Source: Albibacterium bauzanense
GTDB taxonomy: Bacteria; Bacteroidota; Bacteroidia; Sphingobacteriales; Sphingobacteriaceae
DNA: 64,000 bases
Direction: 5' to 3'
Assembly: GCF_004339765.1 (NCBI RefSeq)
Contig: NZ_SMGO01000003.1
Coordinates: forward strand, 434,001 to 498,000
A program made the position numbers and the translations under genes. Positions 9,455-18,382 of this stretch are shown piece by piece. The stretch's first letter is position 1, and every line of letters begins with the position of its first letter. Under the pieces are notes generated by a model. That model searched no databases. It was not told the origin of the DNA and worked only from the letters and a program-made list of their open reading frames with translations.

Positions 9455-10318
9455 CTAATCTATGTTTGATTTTTTATTTCGTCTGCATAAACTAGCAGAC
9501 TCCCAAATTATATTAGGTATCCTACTTTCGCTAATACCTAAGTCCCCTAATATTTCCGCATTTAAACTTTGACAAAGCACAATATTCATGGCCAACAATT
9601 TTCGCTTTTCTCTTTGTGAAAGCGATACAATCGATGTTACCGGGTGTAATCCCAATTTGTCAATCCTGTCTTTCAGACTACTATTAAGTGGAAAATCCCA
9701 GGACATCATTTTTAAATCCGAACAGGTGCCATAAGTAATTGCATCCGTAGAAAACCTTGTGTTGGTAACCAGCCATCCGGAAAACTTTCTTGGCAAACTA
9801 GCGTCATCTTGTTCGAATTCTCGCTCTATATCCCAAAATCTTGCCCGAACATATAAGGAATGCTGTACACTACAGTACGACTTTTGGGTTGAGTGAAATT
9901 TACATTCCATCATGTTCAACTCGAATGTGTTTTCTGCAACCACATCAACTTCATGATCTACGCATTTACCCGATACGGTAATTCCTGTTTTTACAGTATA
10001 TCCCTCCGCTATAAAAAGCGAACCAACATATTTCTCAAATGGAAACCCCGACGGTCCCAGTGCAAAGATTGCTTTCTTTAAATTATATCTGCCAGCCAAG
10101 GACTTGTCCATTCTTTTAAGGTTTCCAAATACACTTTCGTAGATTTTCTTTGTTGAAATCCCTTCATAAAGAACTTTGTACGTTTGCTGTAGAACTAAGG
10201 TGATAGCCCGCTCGTCAGCTCCCACTTTGCGTAGAACCTTTATGATTTTGTTGGGATCAAAAGGTACGATCCGTCCATCGCTTTTCGTTACCATTATTTG
10301 AGGCAGGGCGTTTTCCAT
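9455..10318 (-). CDS. ATP-cone protein with PD-(D/E)XK nuclease-like domain
   Basis: Residues about 9-95 resemble an ATP-cone, the nucleotide-sensing domain of ribonucleotide reductases and NrdR (VTKSDGRIVPFDPNKI...). Residues about 105-200 look like an Mrr-type restriction endonuclease fold: CVDHEVDVVAEN followed by MMECKFH gives the D...ExK catalytic pattern. The C-terminal part, about 90 residues, is unrecognised. No membrane segment or signal is seen, so it is probably cytoplasmic. It lies 22 bases downstream of the Cu ATPase and 35 bases upstream of the multicopper oxidase, so it is co-transcribed with copper genes. What it does there is unknown: nucleotide-sensing regulator, DNA-damage role, or passenger are all possible. 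Confidence 0.75.
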   Translation of the reverse strand: MENALPQIMVTKSDGRIVPFDPNKIIKVLRKVGADERAITLVLQQTYKVLYEGISTKKIYESVFGNLKRMDKSLAGRYNLKKAIFALGPSGFPFEKYVGSLFIAEGYTVKTGITVSGKCVDHEVDVVAENTFELNMMECKFHSTQKSYCSVQHSLYVRARFWDIEREFEQDDASLPRKFSGWLVTNTRFSTDAITYGTCSDLKMMSWDFPLNSSLKDRIDKLGLHPVTSIVSLSQREKRKLLAMNIVLCQSLNAEILGDLGISESRIPNIIWESASLCRRNKKSNID

Positions 10319-10340
10319 TCTGATGTCTATAAGTTTAGAT

Positions 10341-12446
10341 TCATTTTTTATTAAGCTTTAGTAAAGTTGCATTAAATGCGACGACGATGGTACTAACGCT
10401 CATTAGAACTGCACCCATAGCCGGACTCAATACAAAATTGGGGTACAGTATACCAGCTGCCAGGGGAATGGCGACTATATTATAACCGACAGCCCAAATC
10501 AGGTTCTGTATCATTTTCCGATAGGTCCTCTTTCCAAAGTCTATCAATTTTACAACATCCCTCGGGTCACTGTTTACCAGAATAATATCTGCTGTCTCAG
10601 CGGCCACGTCCGTCCCGGAACCAACGGCAATCCCCACATCAGCCTGCGCCAAGGCAGGAGCATCATTCACGCCATCGCCCGTCATGGCAACAATTTCACC
10701 CTTGGCTTGAAATTCTTTTACTTTCTCTTGTTTGTTATGTGGAAGGACATTGGCTAGAAATCCATCCAGTCCTAATTTGTTAGAAACCGAAGCTGCAATT
10801 TTCTCATTGTCGCCTGTTAAAAGAAATGATTTTATTCCCATTTGTTTTAGCTGACGTATGGCTTCCTGAGAACCTTCTCTTATACGATCCGCGAGTGTGA
10901 TAATACCTATTACCTTGCCATCAATAAACACATAATTTATTGTTTCTGTATCCTGATCGATTTCCGAAGGGACGGTTGGTTTATCAATTTTATTTTCTGT
11001 AAAATAATTTGGTCCCGCCGCAACAATTTCTTTTCCGTTCACCGATCCTTTTACGCCAATGCCTTGCATGTATTGAAAACTGTCAGATTTCCATAGTTGA
11101 AGCTCTTTTTCTTTAAGAAGCCTGATCATGCCCTTTGCAATGTGGTGTTCGGAATTTTGCTGTACAGCCGCTGCATATTGGATGATTTCATCTTCGGTGA
11201 AGTTATCTAAAGCAATGACCCGTTGCACTTCATGTGAACCCTCGGTTAATGTTCCGGTTTTATCAAAGATAACAGTCGATAAATTTCGGGTAATCTCAAA
11301 CGCGGTCCGGTTCCGGATAAGCAGCCCATTGGTTGCAGATAAGGTAGTCGAAATAGCAACCACCAAAGGAATCGCTACGCCCAGCGCGTGGGGGCAAGCG
11401 GTTACCATTACCGTTACCATTCTTTCCAGCGCGAATGCTAAATCTCCACTCGTGTTATACCAATATCCAAATGTGGCGACACCGACTCCAATCGCAATGA
11501 AAGTAAGCCATTTGGCAACTTTATCTGCAAGGTTTTGAGTATTCGACTTGGCGGTTTGTGCATCTTGTACAAGGTTAATAACCTTATTTAGATACGTATC
11601 TTTTCCTACCCCTGTCGCTTTTATTTTCAGAGCTCCATCCCCGTTAATGGCTCCAGCTATAACCTTTGACTTTGCTTCCTTTTTTATCGGAACACTTTCA
11701 CCTGTCAGCATACTTTCGTTTACATAAGAAAGCCCTTCAATCACATCGCCATCTGCCGGTACTTTCTCTCCGGGTTTGATAATGACAATGTCGTTGTTAG
11801 CCAATTCGTCGAGCCTTACCTTACGTGCTTCACCGTCTCTCTCTACCGTCACCTCGTTTGGAAGGAGCGCTACCAAGGTTTGAAGGGCTTTGGACGCTGC
11901 CATCTGCGAACGCATTTCCAACCAGTGTCCAAGCAGCATAATCACGATCAACGTTGCCAATTCCCAGTAGAAATCCATCCCTTGAAGGCCAAATACGACT
12001 GCCGTTGAATAAAAATAGGCCACTGAAATAGCGATGGCTACCAAAGTCATCATCCCAATGGCTCTCGCCCTAATTTCCCCAACCATCCCTTTCAAAAAGG
12101 GCATCCCGCCGTACAGATATATTAAAGTCCCCAGGACAAACAGTACGTATTTGTCACCAGTAAATTCCAGATTGAATCCAAACCATTCTTGGATCATGTG
12201 TGAAAGGGCGAGGATAGGAACAGTAATAATTAAACTGACCCAAAACCTTTTCAGGAAATCATGTGTATGATGTCCTTCATGTTTATCATGTTGGTGTGCG
12301 GAATGCTGCTGCTCCCCGTGTTCATGGTGTTTGTGGTCGTGGCTACGAGCTTTTCCAAACGGAACTAAAGCCATCCCGCATAATGGGCATTTCCCCGGCT
12401 CATCTTTGAGTACCTGGGGGTGCATTGGACAAACGTATTTTTTCAT
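10341..12446 (-). CDS. copB: Copper-translocating P-type ATPase, CPH type (CopB-like)
   Basis: From ATG 12446 the protein has 701 residues; an in-frame TTG at 12467 is less likely. The N-terminus carries a metal-binding module (YVCPMHPQ...CPLCGM) and a His-rich stretch of HDHKHHEHGEQQHSAHQHD type. Diagnostic motifs follow: TGES in the actuator domain, TACPHALG (about residue 350) as the membrane CPH motif, DKTGT (about 395), TGDN and GDGVNDAP. CPH marks the PIB-3 class of Cu/Ag exporters and not the CPC CopA class. It would export copper from the cytoplasm to the periplasm, where the multicopper oxidase and Cus pump act. It lies between the aldolase and the ATP-cone gene in the same operon. 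Confidence 0.93.
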   Translation of the reverse strand: MKKYVCPMHPQVLKDEPGKCPLCGMALVPFGKARSHDHKHHEHGEQQHSAHQHDKHEGHHTHDFLKRFWVSLIITVPILALSHMIQEWFGFNLEFTGDKYVLFVLGTLIYLYGGMPFLKGMVGEIRARAIGMMTLVAIAISVAYFYSTAVVFGLQGMDFYWELATLIVIMLLGHWLEMRSQMAASKALQTLVALLPNEVTVERDGEARKVRLDELANNDIVIIKPGEKVPADGDVIEGLSYVNESMLTGESVPIKKEAKSKVIAGAINGDGALKIKATGVGKDTYLNKVINLVQDAQTAKSNTQNLADKVAKWLTFIAIGVGVATFGYWYNTSGDLAFALERMVTVMVTACPHALGVAIPLVVAISTTLSATNGLLIRNRTAFEITRNLSTVIFDKTGTLTEGSHEVQRVIALDNFTEDEIIQYAAAVQQNSEHHIAKGMIRLLKEKELQLWKSDSFQYMQGIGVKGSVNGKEIVAAGPNYFTENKIDKPTVPSEIDQDTETINYVFIDGKVIGIITLADRIREGSQEAIRQLKQMGIKSFLLTGDNEKIAASVSNKLGLDGFLANVLPHNKQEKVKEFQAKGEIVAMTGDGVNDAPALAQADVGIAVGSGTDVAAETADIILVNSDPRDVVKLIDFGKRTYRKMIQNLIWAVGYNIVAIPLAAGILYPNFVLSPAMGAVLMSVSTIVVAFNATLLKLNKK

Positions 12447-12515
12447 AACAAAAGATTTAGAATTCAATATTTTATAATATGCGTTGGAGAATATGATAGA
12501 TTTTTAAATAGCCAC

Positions 12516-13577
12516 TTACGCAATTGTAATTTTATCGTCCAAATAAACTCTTTGGACCGCATTGATTAATTCAACCCCTTCAACGAATGGTTTTTGAAAT
12601 GCCTTTCTTCCCATAATCAACCCAGTTCCTCCTGCTCGTTTATTGATTACAGCCGTTGTAACTGCTTCAACTAAATCAGACTCGCCTTTGGATCCACCTC
12701 CTGAATTGATTAATCCTATTTTGCCCATATAGCAATTGGCCACCTGCAATCTGCATAAGTCTATAGGATGGTCTGTGGTAAGCGCTTCATACATCACATC
12801 GTCATACTTTCCAAATCCTATTTCTCTAAATCCAAAATTGTTGGTTGGTAGTTTTTGTTTGATTATATCTGCCTGAATAGTCACACCCAAATGATTGGCT
12901 TGTCCTGTTAGATCTGCAGCCTCGTGATAATCTTCCGTTTCGGTTTTAAAAGCATCATTACGGGTATAGCACCATAAAATGGTTGCCATTCCCAAACTAT
13001 GTGCTTCTTCGAAGGCTTCAGCTATTTCTTTAAGCTGCCTGTTGCTTTCTTTTGAACCAAAATAAATGGTGGCACCCACGGCAACTGCTCCCATATCCCA
13101 AGCTGATTTAACCTTTCCAAATAGTGTTTGATCATATTTAGTTGGATAAGTAAGCAGTTCATTGTGATTGATTTTTACAACAAATGGGATTTTGTGTGCA
13201 TATTTTCGGGCGTTCAACCCCAATACACCAAACGTAGATGCCACACCGTTACAACCAGCTTCAATGGCTAGTTTTATTATATTCTCGGGGTCAAGATAGT
13301 CACGATTTTTATAGAACGAAAAAGCGGCACTATGTTCAATGCCTTGATCGATAGGCAAGATGCTTAAGTAACCTGTGCTTCCCAGATTTCCGTGATTGTA
13401 CAACTGGGATAGGCTTCGCAATACTTGTGGATCTCTATTGCTATTTCCAAATACCCGATCAAGACCATCCTTACTGGGAGTGTGCAATTCTTCCTTCGTT
13501 ATTTTTTCACAAACGTGGTCCAAATAGAAGGATGCCTTTTCGCGCAACAAATCAGCGATATTTTCGTGTGTCTTCAT
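12516..13577 (-). CDS. fbaB: Class I fructose-bisphosphate aldolase (FbaB/DhnA family)
   Basis: This 353-residue protein has the length and motifs of the DhnA-type class I aldolase: [11 protein letters not shown] near residue 73, [10 protein letters not shown], and ADIIKQKLP, where Lys240 is the likely Schiff-base residue, then a glycine-rich phosphate site ([11 protein letters not shown]). It would interconvert fructose-1,6-bisphosphate with GAP and DHAP in the cytoplasm through a lysine imine, without a metal cofactor, unlike class II aldolases. It lies between the archaeal-type GAPDH (102 bases upstream) and the CopB ATPase (about 70 bases downstream), inside a copper operon. That setting is odd for a housekeeping enzyme and suggests a copper-tolerant isoenzyme. 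Confidence 0.93.
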   Translation of the reverse strand: MKTHENIADLLREKASFYLDHVCEKITKEELHTPSKDGLDRVFGNSNRDPQVLRSLSQLYNHGNLGSTGYLSILPIDQGIEHSAAFSFYKNRDYLDPENIIKLAIEAGCNGVASTFGVLGLNARKYAHKIPFVVKINHNELLTYPTKYDQTLFGKVKSAWDMGAVAVGATIYFGSKESNRQLKEIAEAFEEAHSLGMATILWCYTRNDAFKTETEDYHEAADLTGQANHLGVTIQADIIKQKLPTNNFGFREIGFGKYDDVMYEALTTDHPIDLCRLQVANCYMGKIGLINSGGGSKGESDLVEAVTTAVINKRAGGTGLIMGRKAFQKPFVEGVELINAVQRVYLDDKITIA

Positions 13578-13679
13578 TTTTTTACTTTGATTAATTCCTA
13601 AACTTTTTTTTTTGAAATGGATATTGTCGTATGTGCGTATCCGAATTATTTACCCGATAGCTTATTCTCTGCTTACCTC

Positions 13680-14738
13680 CTAATAAAAACTTTGCTTTAT
13701 TCCCAGGCTTTCGTTCGTTTTTCTCATTGACTTTTCAGCATGTGGTTCTACTCCAGTCAATGCACGGATAGCATCTATGGTTTCGGGGATTACGATGGCC
13801 TGATTGTCTACTATGTACGCATAAAACAATTCATCGCCCTGTACTTTCAGCATATCTTTCCATACCGCTACTTCATACATATCGCCATACGGACGACCCA
13901 TCTCCAGCATCAGTTCTTTCACCGTATTGTTAGCTGGCAGCCCATCGCTGTAATTGATCATGGCTATTCTTGTAGAATTGGCAAATGCCCGCAATACTTC
14001 TTCTTTTGTGGTCTGCCGGGTAAGCTGCACATTCCAGTAATGAAGGTGACTTAGGGTTTGCGGTACTTTAATAGCGGTGGTAATTACATCCAACGAGGGA
14101 TCAATCGTTTGTGCATCCGGGCCTTGATGGCTGGGTATATCTTTTTCAGGAACGAGGGTATTCATTATACCATTTAAATGACTTTCCCAAGGGTCGGTTG
14201 CTCTCCGAAGCAATGTGCCTCTTGCTTTTTTTAGAAGTCCGGCATTTTTTAACGCCGTAAGCGTACGCACGATAGAGGTGGTGTTGCATGAGACTACACG
14301 AGTGCTTTCACGTCCTAAAGCGGTCTCGTAATTGTTTTCAGCGCTAAAAGAGTGTCCGGTGGTTTCATGTTTTTCTCCACCCTGTAAGATAAACTTTTTA
14401 CCAAGTTTTTTATAAAGCTCTATATTTTGAGAAGCAATTTTTTTGGGCGTGCAATCAATTACAATATCCGCAGTCTGCAACATATCATCTAAACTGCCCA
14501 TTACGGGAATACCAGCCTCTTTCATTTGGTTATTGACTGGTTGGTCAAAACCATAAACAGGATAACTTTTACTTACTGCCATATTAATACGCCAGTCACT
14601 AACAACATCACAAACACCAGTTAGCTCCATGTCATCCTGAAGCGTTATAGCATCAGCTACCCGTTTACCAATTACGCCATATCCATTGATGGCAACTTTA
14701 ATTTTTTCCATAACTATATTATTAGATTGGTGTTCCAT
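13680..14738 (-). CDS. Type II (archaeal-type) glyceraldehyde-3-phosphate dehydrogenase
   Basis: The N-terminal Rossmann motif VAINGYGVIGKRVADA and the active-site segment VVSCNTTSIVR (Cys151) match the archaeal type II GAPDH family, not bacterial GapA with its SCTTNC motif. The conserved block ATDPWESHLNGIMNTLVP followed by PSHQGPDA is also typical. ATG at 14711 would give 343 residues, closer to the family's usual length, so the upstream start at 14738 is uncertain. It oxidises GAP to 1,3-bisphosphoglycerate with NAD(P). It lies between the haem-binding protein and the class I aldolase in the copper operon, giving two consecutive glycolytic steps. A role in keeping glycolysis running under copper stress is an inference. 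Confidence 0.9.
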   Translation of the reverse strand: MEHQSNNIVMEKIKVAINGYGVIGKRVADAITLQDDMELTGVCDVVSDWRINMAVSKSYPVYGFDQPVNNQMKEAGIPVMGSLDDMLQTADIVIDCTPKKIASQNIELYKKLGKKFILQGGEKHETTGHSFSAENNYETALGRESTRVVSCNTTSIVRTLTALKNAGLLKKARGTLLRRATDPWESHLNGIMNTLVPEKDIPSHQGPDAQTIDPSLDVITTAIKVPQTLSHLHYWNVQLTRQTTKEEVLRAFANSTRIAMINYSDGLPANNTVKELMLEMGRPYGDMYEVAVWKDMLKVQGDELFYAYIVDNQAIVIPETIDAIRALTGVEPHAEKSMRKTNESLGIKQSFY

Positions 14739-14809
14739 TGTTCATGTAATTAAAATTTATGTTTTTAGTCTGTATCAGAAGTAACTGTTTCTTAATTAAC
14801 ACTATAAAT

Positions 14810-15289
14810 TTACTCATTATCCGCCAACGAGTTAAAGTAATTAACCAACAACTCCTTATCTTCCATACTTAAACGAGATCCCGCATGCATCCATAAATAG
14901 GAGTTCAGTGGCATTTTACCTTGCTCAACTTGGTTAGTAATTTGCGTAAATTTTGAATTAAGCTTCCGGCGCCCATAAGAAGGCAGTTCATCAAAATTTA
15001 ACTTTTCCTTTCCATCTTTGACATGCTTTTCCATTAGCCAAGCCATGGGTTGTATTTCACTGTACCATGGGTAATTGGTGCTATTGCTGTGGCAGTCATA
15101 ACAAGAAGCGGCCAAAATCGCGTTAACTCGTTTACCGACTTTAAACGTATCAACAAATGCCTTTCCCGCAGGAGCGCTTGATGTGTTCTTTTGAGGTCTT
15201 GCTAACTGCATTAACAAAAACACGGTTAGCAAAACCATCAAGATTATTTTGGGTTTAGATGTTGCACCCTTTTTCCTAATGCTTTCCAT
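14810..15289 (-). CDS. Haem-binding domain (Haem_bd) protein, membrane-anchored
   Basis: The 159-residue protein has one N-terminal membrane segment (IILMVLLTVFLLMQLA, about 15-30), then a Haem_bd-type domain with one c-type haem motif CYDCH (about 62-66), NYPWYSEIQP and a distal Met/His-rich section. The family is common in Bacteroidota and often sits with electron-transfer or metal genes. The domain would face the periplasm. It lies 22 bases after the CusB gene, so it is part of the Cus operon. It may pass electrons to or from the copper redox steps; that is inference. Confidence 0.85.
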   Translation of the reverse strand: MESIRKKGATSKPKIILMVLLTVFLLMQLARPQKNTSSAPAGKAFVDTFKVGKRVNAILAASCYDCHSNSTNYPWYSEIQPMAWLMEKHVKDGKEKLNFDELPSYGRRKLNSKFTQITNQVEQGKMPLNSYLWMHAGSRLSMEDKELLVNYFNSLADNE

Positions 15290-15311
15290 ATTGAACTAAT
15301 TAGATTAAGGA

Positions 15312-16895
15312 TTAGCGTTCATACAGGCAACAGCTTGGCAGATCATCATAAGTTGCTTTAGATGCTTTGTCCAATTCTGTGTCATGGCCGACGCTTGCAA
15401 TAGCTTTACTTATGTTGCGCTTTGAAGTTACTTTGGAATCGAAATTCAAATGAATGACTTTGGCTTTTACATCCCAGTTCGCTGAAGAAACGCCCTTTAC
15501 ACCTTTCGCTGCTTTTTCGATGCGGCTTTTGCACATCTCACAGTTACCCGACACTTTTAGCATCTCGTGAGTTTTACCAGCACTGCTTTCCATGTTGCTA
15601 TGTTGATGTCCAGCTGATACCGCCGACTGATCATTGTTCATCATGCTTACTTTGCCTTCTAGCTGAGCACTTGCATCTACAGTAAAAGCGCCATTTGTTA
15701 CAATCTCTTCACCATTTTCCAGTCCCGACATGATGACGTATTGGTCACCCAGGGAAGGGCCTAGTACAATCTCCCGGAGTTTAAAGGCCGGTGTAGAGGT
15801 ATTTGGCGCCTTCACATATACAATGGAACGCTTGCCGGTCCACAATACTGCCGATTTTGGAATTACCATCTCCTTACTGTATCCTTTTAAAGGAGCAGTA
15901 ATTTGTGCTGTTGCATACATTTCCGGTTTCAGATTTCGGTCCCTATTGTCGGCTTCAACTCTGATTTTTGCGGTTCTCGAACTAGCATCAATCATTGGAT
16001 TTATAAAAGCTATCCGTCCTTTGTATACCTTTCCCGGAACGCTCTGCAAGGTGTACTCGAGTTGATCTCCAACCTTTAAAAACGGCAGATCTGTTTCGTA
16101 AGCATCAAAAATCGCCCATAACTTTGAAAGGTTCGAAATAGTGTACAATACACTTCCCTGATTGATGTAATCGCCTTGGTTTACATTCTTTGCTATGACT
16201 ACACCGCTTGTATTTGCGTGGATATTCACATACGGAGAAGCGCTGCCCGATTGTAGAATTTTGTTTATCTGATCTTCTGATACCTTCCATAAACGCAGTT
16301 TTTCTTTGGCGGCATCCAGTAGTAACGGTTGAAGATCTTGTAGTTTTGCTGCTTCCAGTAGTTCCTGTTGTGCCGTCAATAGGTCAGGAGAATATATTTT
16401 TGCTATCAATTGACCTTCCTTAACGGACTCTCCGGTAAATGTTACATATAGATTCTCTATACGACCGTTAACGTGAGAAGTTTGGGATTGCTGCAGACGT
16501 TCATCTACTTGAATTGTACCGTATAACTGTACTTCTTTAATAGCATCTTGGTGACCAACTACTGAGGTTTGGATATTTGCCAAAGCGATTGCCTCTTTTG
16601 ACATCTGGATTGCATCATCGTCAATCACATCATCACCACCACCCCCGGATGATTTCAAGGGTATCAAGTCCATCGCGCACAAGGGGCATTTACCCGGTTT
16701 ATCCATTTTTATTTGTGGATGCATGGAGCAAGTCCACACCGTACCGGCTTCCTCTGTTTCCTCGGCCTCGCTCTCAAGGTCATGACTATGGGATGTGCCT
16801 CCTCCAAATATCGCCCAACCCAATAGTAATCCGGCCAGCATAATTGCCCCGTATTTTACCCCATTATTTTTAAATATATTCTTCAATTTGCTCAT
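15312..16895 (-). CDS. cusB: CusB-like adaptor with N-terminal metal-binding module and C-terminal HMA domain
   Basis: The 527-residue protein starts with a membrane anchor (about 14-31), then the metal-binding module WTCSMHPQI...CPLCAM (about 53-74). The adaptor core follows: lipoyl halves, hairpin and barrel, with VTFTGESVKEGQLIAKIYSP and ANTSGVVIAKNVNQGDYI. The end (about 435-515) is an HMA domain with CEMC (CxxC), and the last residues hold SCC. The protein would join CusA and the TolC partner in the periplasm and bind Cu(I)/Ag(I) at three Cys/Met sites. An HMA fused to the adaptor end takes the place of a separate CusF-like chaperone. It starts 23 bases after the TolC gene. Confidence 0.93.
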   Translation of the reverse strand: MSKLKNIFKNNGVKYGAIMLAGLLLGWAIFGGGTSHSHDLESEAEETEEAGTVWTCSMHPQIKMDKPGKCPLCAMDLIPLKSSGGGGDDVIDDDAIQMSKEAIALANIQTSVVGHQDAIKEVQLYGTIQVDERLQQSQTSHVNGRIENLYVTFTGESVKEGQLIAKIYSPDLLTAQQELLEAAKLQDLQPLLLDAAKEKLRLWKVSEDQINKILQSGSASPYVNIHANTSGVVIAKNVNQGDYINQGSVLYTISNLSKLWAIFDAYETDLPFLKVGDQLEYTLQSVPGKVYKGRIAFINPMIDASSRTAKIRVEADNRDRNLKPEMYATAQITAPLKGYSKEMVIPKSAVLWTGKRSIVYVKAPNTSTPAFKLREIVLGPSLGDQYVIMSGLENGEEIVTNGAFTVDASAQLEGKVSMMNNDQSAVSAGHQHSNMESSAGKTHEMLKVSGNCEMCKSRIEKAAKGVKGVSSANWDVKAKVIHLNFDSKVTSKRNISKAIASVGHDTELDKASKATYDDLPSCCLYER

Positions 16896-16918
16896 TGCTA
16901 AGTATTTAAATATTTTTG

Positions 16919-18382
16919 TTATCTGTTGTATGCTAATAAGTTCACTATTGACACGGCCATGGTATTGTAATTGGCTAGCGCTTCTGCTTTTCTAAGTTGA
17001 TAGTCTAATAGTTGACGCTGCACTTGAATGACATTGCTCAGGTCGCTTTTGCCGGTTATGAACTCTTTTACGATTAAACTATAAGTAGTTTGAGCAAGTG
17101 TTGTCTGCTTTTCATACAGTTTCAAAACCCGTTCTGCATCATCCAATTGACTTTTGAAACCATAATACTCGCTTTTCAGGGTATTGAAAGTGTTTTTAAA
17201 ATTTTCCTCACTTGACCTCCGCCACAATTCACTTTCTTTTTGCTGGGCATTGTATTTTTTACGAAACAGCGGCAGGCTCACTGAGACCATCGGCATAATC
17301 ATATCTTTCCCATTCATACCCTCCATGGCGAGCATCGTGTTGTTGGTTTTGCCGACAAGCATATATTGAGCGCCGATACCAATCATCGGATAGCTCATTT
17401 TTTTATCCATTTCTGCTTTCGCTTTAAAAGCCAAACCTTGTTCTGAAATCATTTTAAGCATGGGATTGTTATTTTCAATAATTCTCAAAGCTTCTTCTTC
17501 ACTATATTTGAAGTCCGCTTTTTGAATCTCGTTACCCAGCATAACTTCTTGGTTGGCTTCCCTATTTAACAATGCATTGAATTTTGCTTTTTCGGCTTTG
17601 ATTTGAGAATGGAGGCTTGCCATGTTATTTTCAATTTCAGCAATTTCCAGTTGAATTCGGAGAACCTCTGACATGCCCGATTGTGAACCACCTGCCATGC
17701 CGCCCATGCTCCCTCCAGATGAGGTAGACATACTTGAGCTAGCAGCTGGAGTTGTCGTTGAGCCACTTCCCATACTCATACCACCCATGCCAGATGAGGC
17801 AGTGGAGGCAGAAGGTGCGGAAGGAGCATTGCTGCTAACGGTCGGAACCGGGGTAGGTCGAGCAGTACTGGATGGGGAAGAAAATTTCCTCAAGGCCAAT
17901 TGCTCCAACTGATCTAATATTTTTTTATTTTCTTCATTATTGTGTAGCTGCTCGTTCAGTTTTTGCATCGTATACCATTGCGTGCTGACCTGTAGAATCA
18001 AGTTATTCACTGCTTCCCGATATTGCTGATCTTGCATATTAGCCATATGGGTTGCTTCTGTCCGAGCAGCTTTTCTTGTACCAAACCAAGGAAACATCTG
18101 CATCAAACTGACATTCCCAATGGAGCGGCCACCAACAATTTCCATGGGCATGGTGTATGCTTCCAAAGATAGTTCGGGATCCTGAAAAGCTCCCGCTTGC
18201 GGAATTTTTTCAAGGAAAGCCTCATGCACTAGGCTCTGCGACTTTACGCCGGGATTGTTTTCTATCGCGACCTGTATGTAATGTGATAGTGAATCCTTCC
18301 TATGCTCTTGAGCGAAAGCATTCGAAAAGAAACCTAACCCTACAACTAGGATCGTTACTATATATCTGTTATTCGTTTTCAT
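16919..18382 (-). CDS. TolC-family outer-membrane channel (CusC role) with Met/Ser/Gly-rich insert
   Basis: A 487-residue OEP-family protein with signal peptide (about 1-24, ending SNAFAQ). Two OEP repeats are recognisable, for example YIQVAIENNPGV and RIIENNNPMLK, and a long helix pair. Residues about 168-238 form a low-complexity insert of Ser, Pro, Thr, Gly and Met (SGMGGMSMGSG, GGSMGGMAGG), which makes the protein about 70 residues longer than its family usually is. The start codon overlaps the end of cusA by 14 bases, so translation is probably coupled. It would form the outer-membrane exit duct of the Cu/Ag pump. Confidence 0.9.
   Translation of the reverse strand: MKTNNRYIVTILVVGLGFFSNAFAQEHRKDSLSHYIQVAIENNPGVKSQSLVHEAFLEKIPQAGAFQDPELSLEAYTMPMEIVGGRSIGNVSLMQMFPWFGTRKAARTEATHMANMQDQQYREAVNNLILQVSTQWYTMQKLNEQLHNNEENKKILDQLEQLALRKFSSPSSTARPTPVPTVSSNAPSAPSASTASSGMGGMSMGSGSTTTPAASSSMSTSSGGSMGGMAGGSQSGMSEVLRIQLEIAEIENNMASLHSQIKAEKAKFNALLNREANQEVMLGNEIQKADFKYSEEEALRIIENNNPMLKMISEQGLAFKAKAEMDKKMSYPMIGIGAQYMLVGKTNNTMLAMEGMNGKDMIMPMVSVSLPLFRKKYNAQQKESELWRRSSEENFKNTFNTLKSEYYGFKSQLDDAERVLKLYEKQTTLAQTTYSLIVKEFITGKSDLSNVIQVQRQLLDYQLRKAEALANYNTMAVSIVNLLAYNR

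Noticed and set aside
10341..12467. Longer copB reading from TTG at 12467
   Set aside because: ATG at 12446 begins directly at the conserved metal-binding module.
17673..17912. Plus-strand Pro/Glu-rich frame
   Set aside because: It is the complement of the low-complexity insert in the TolC gene.
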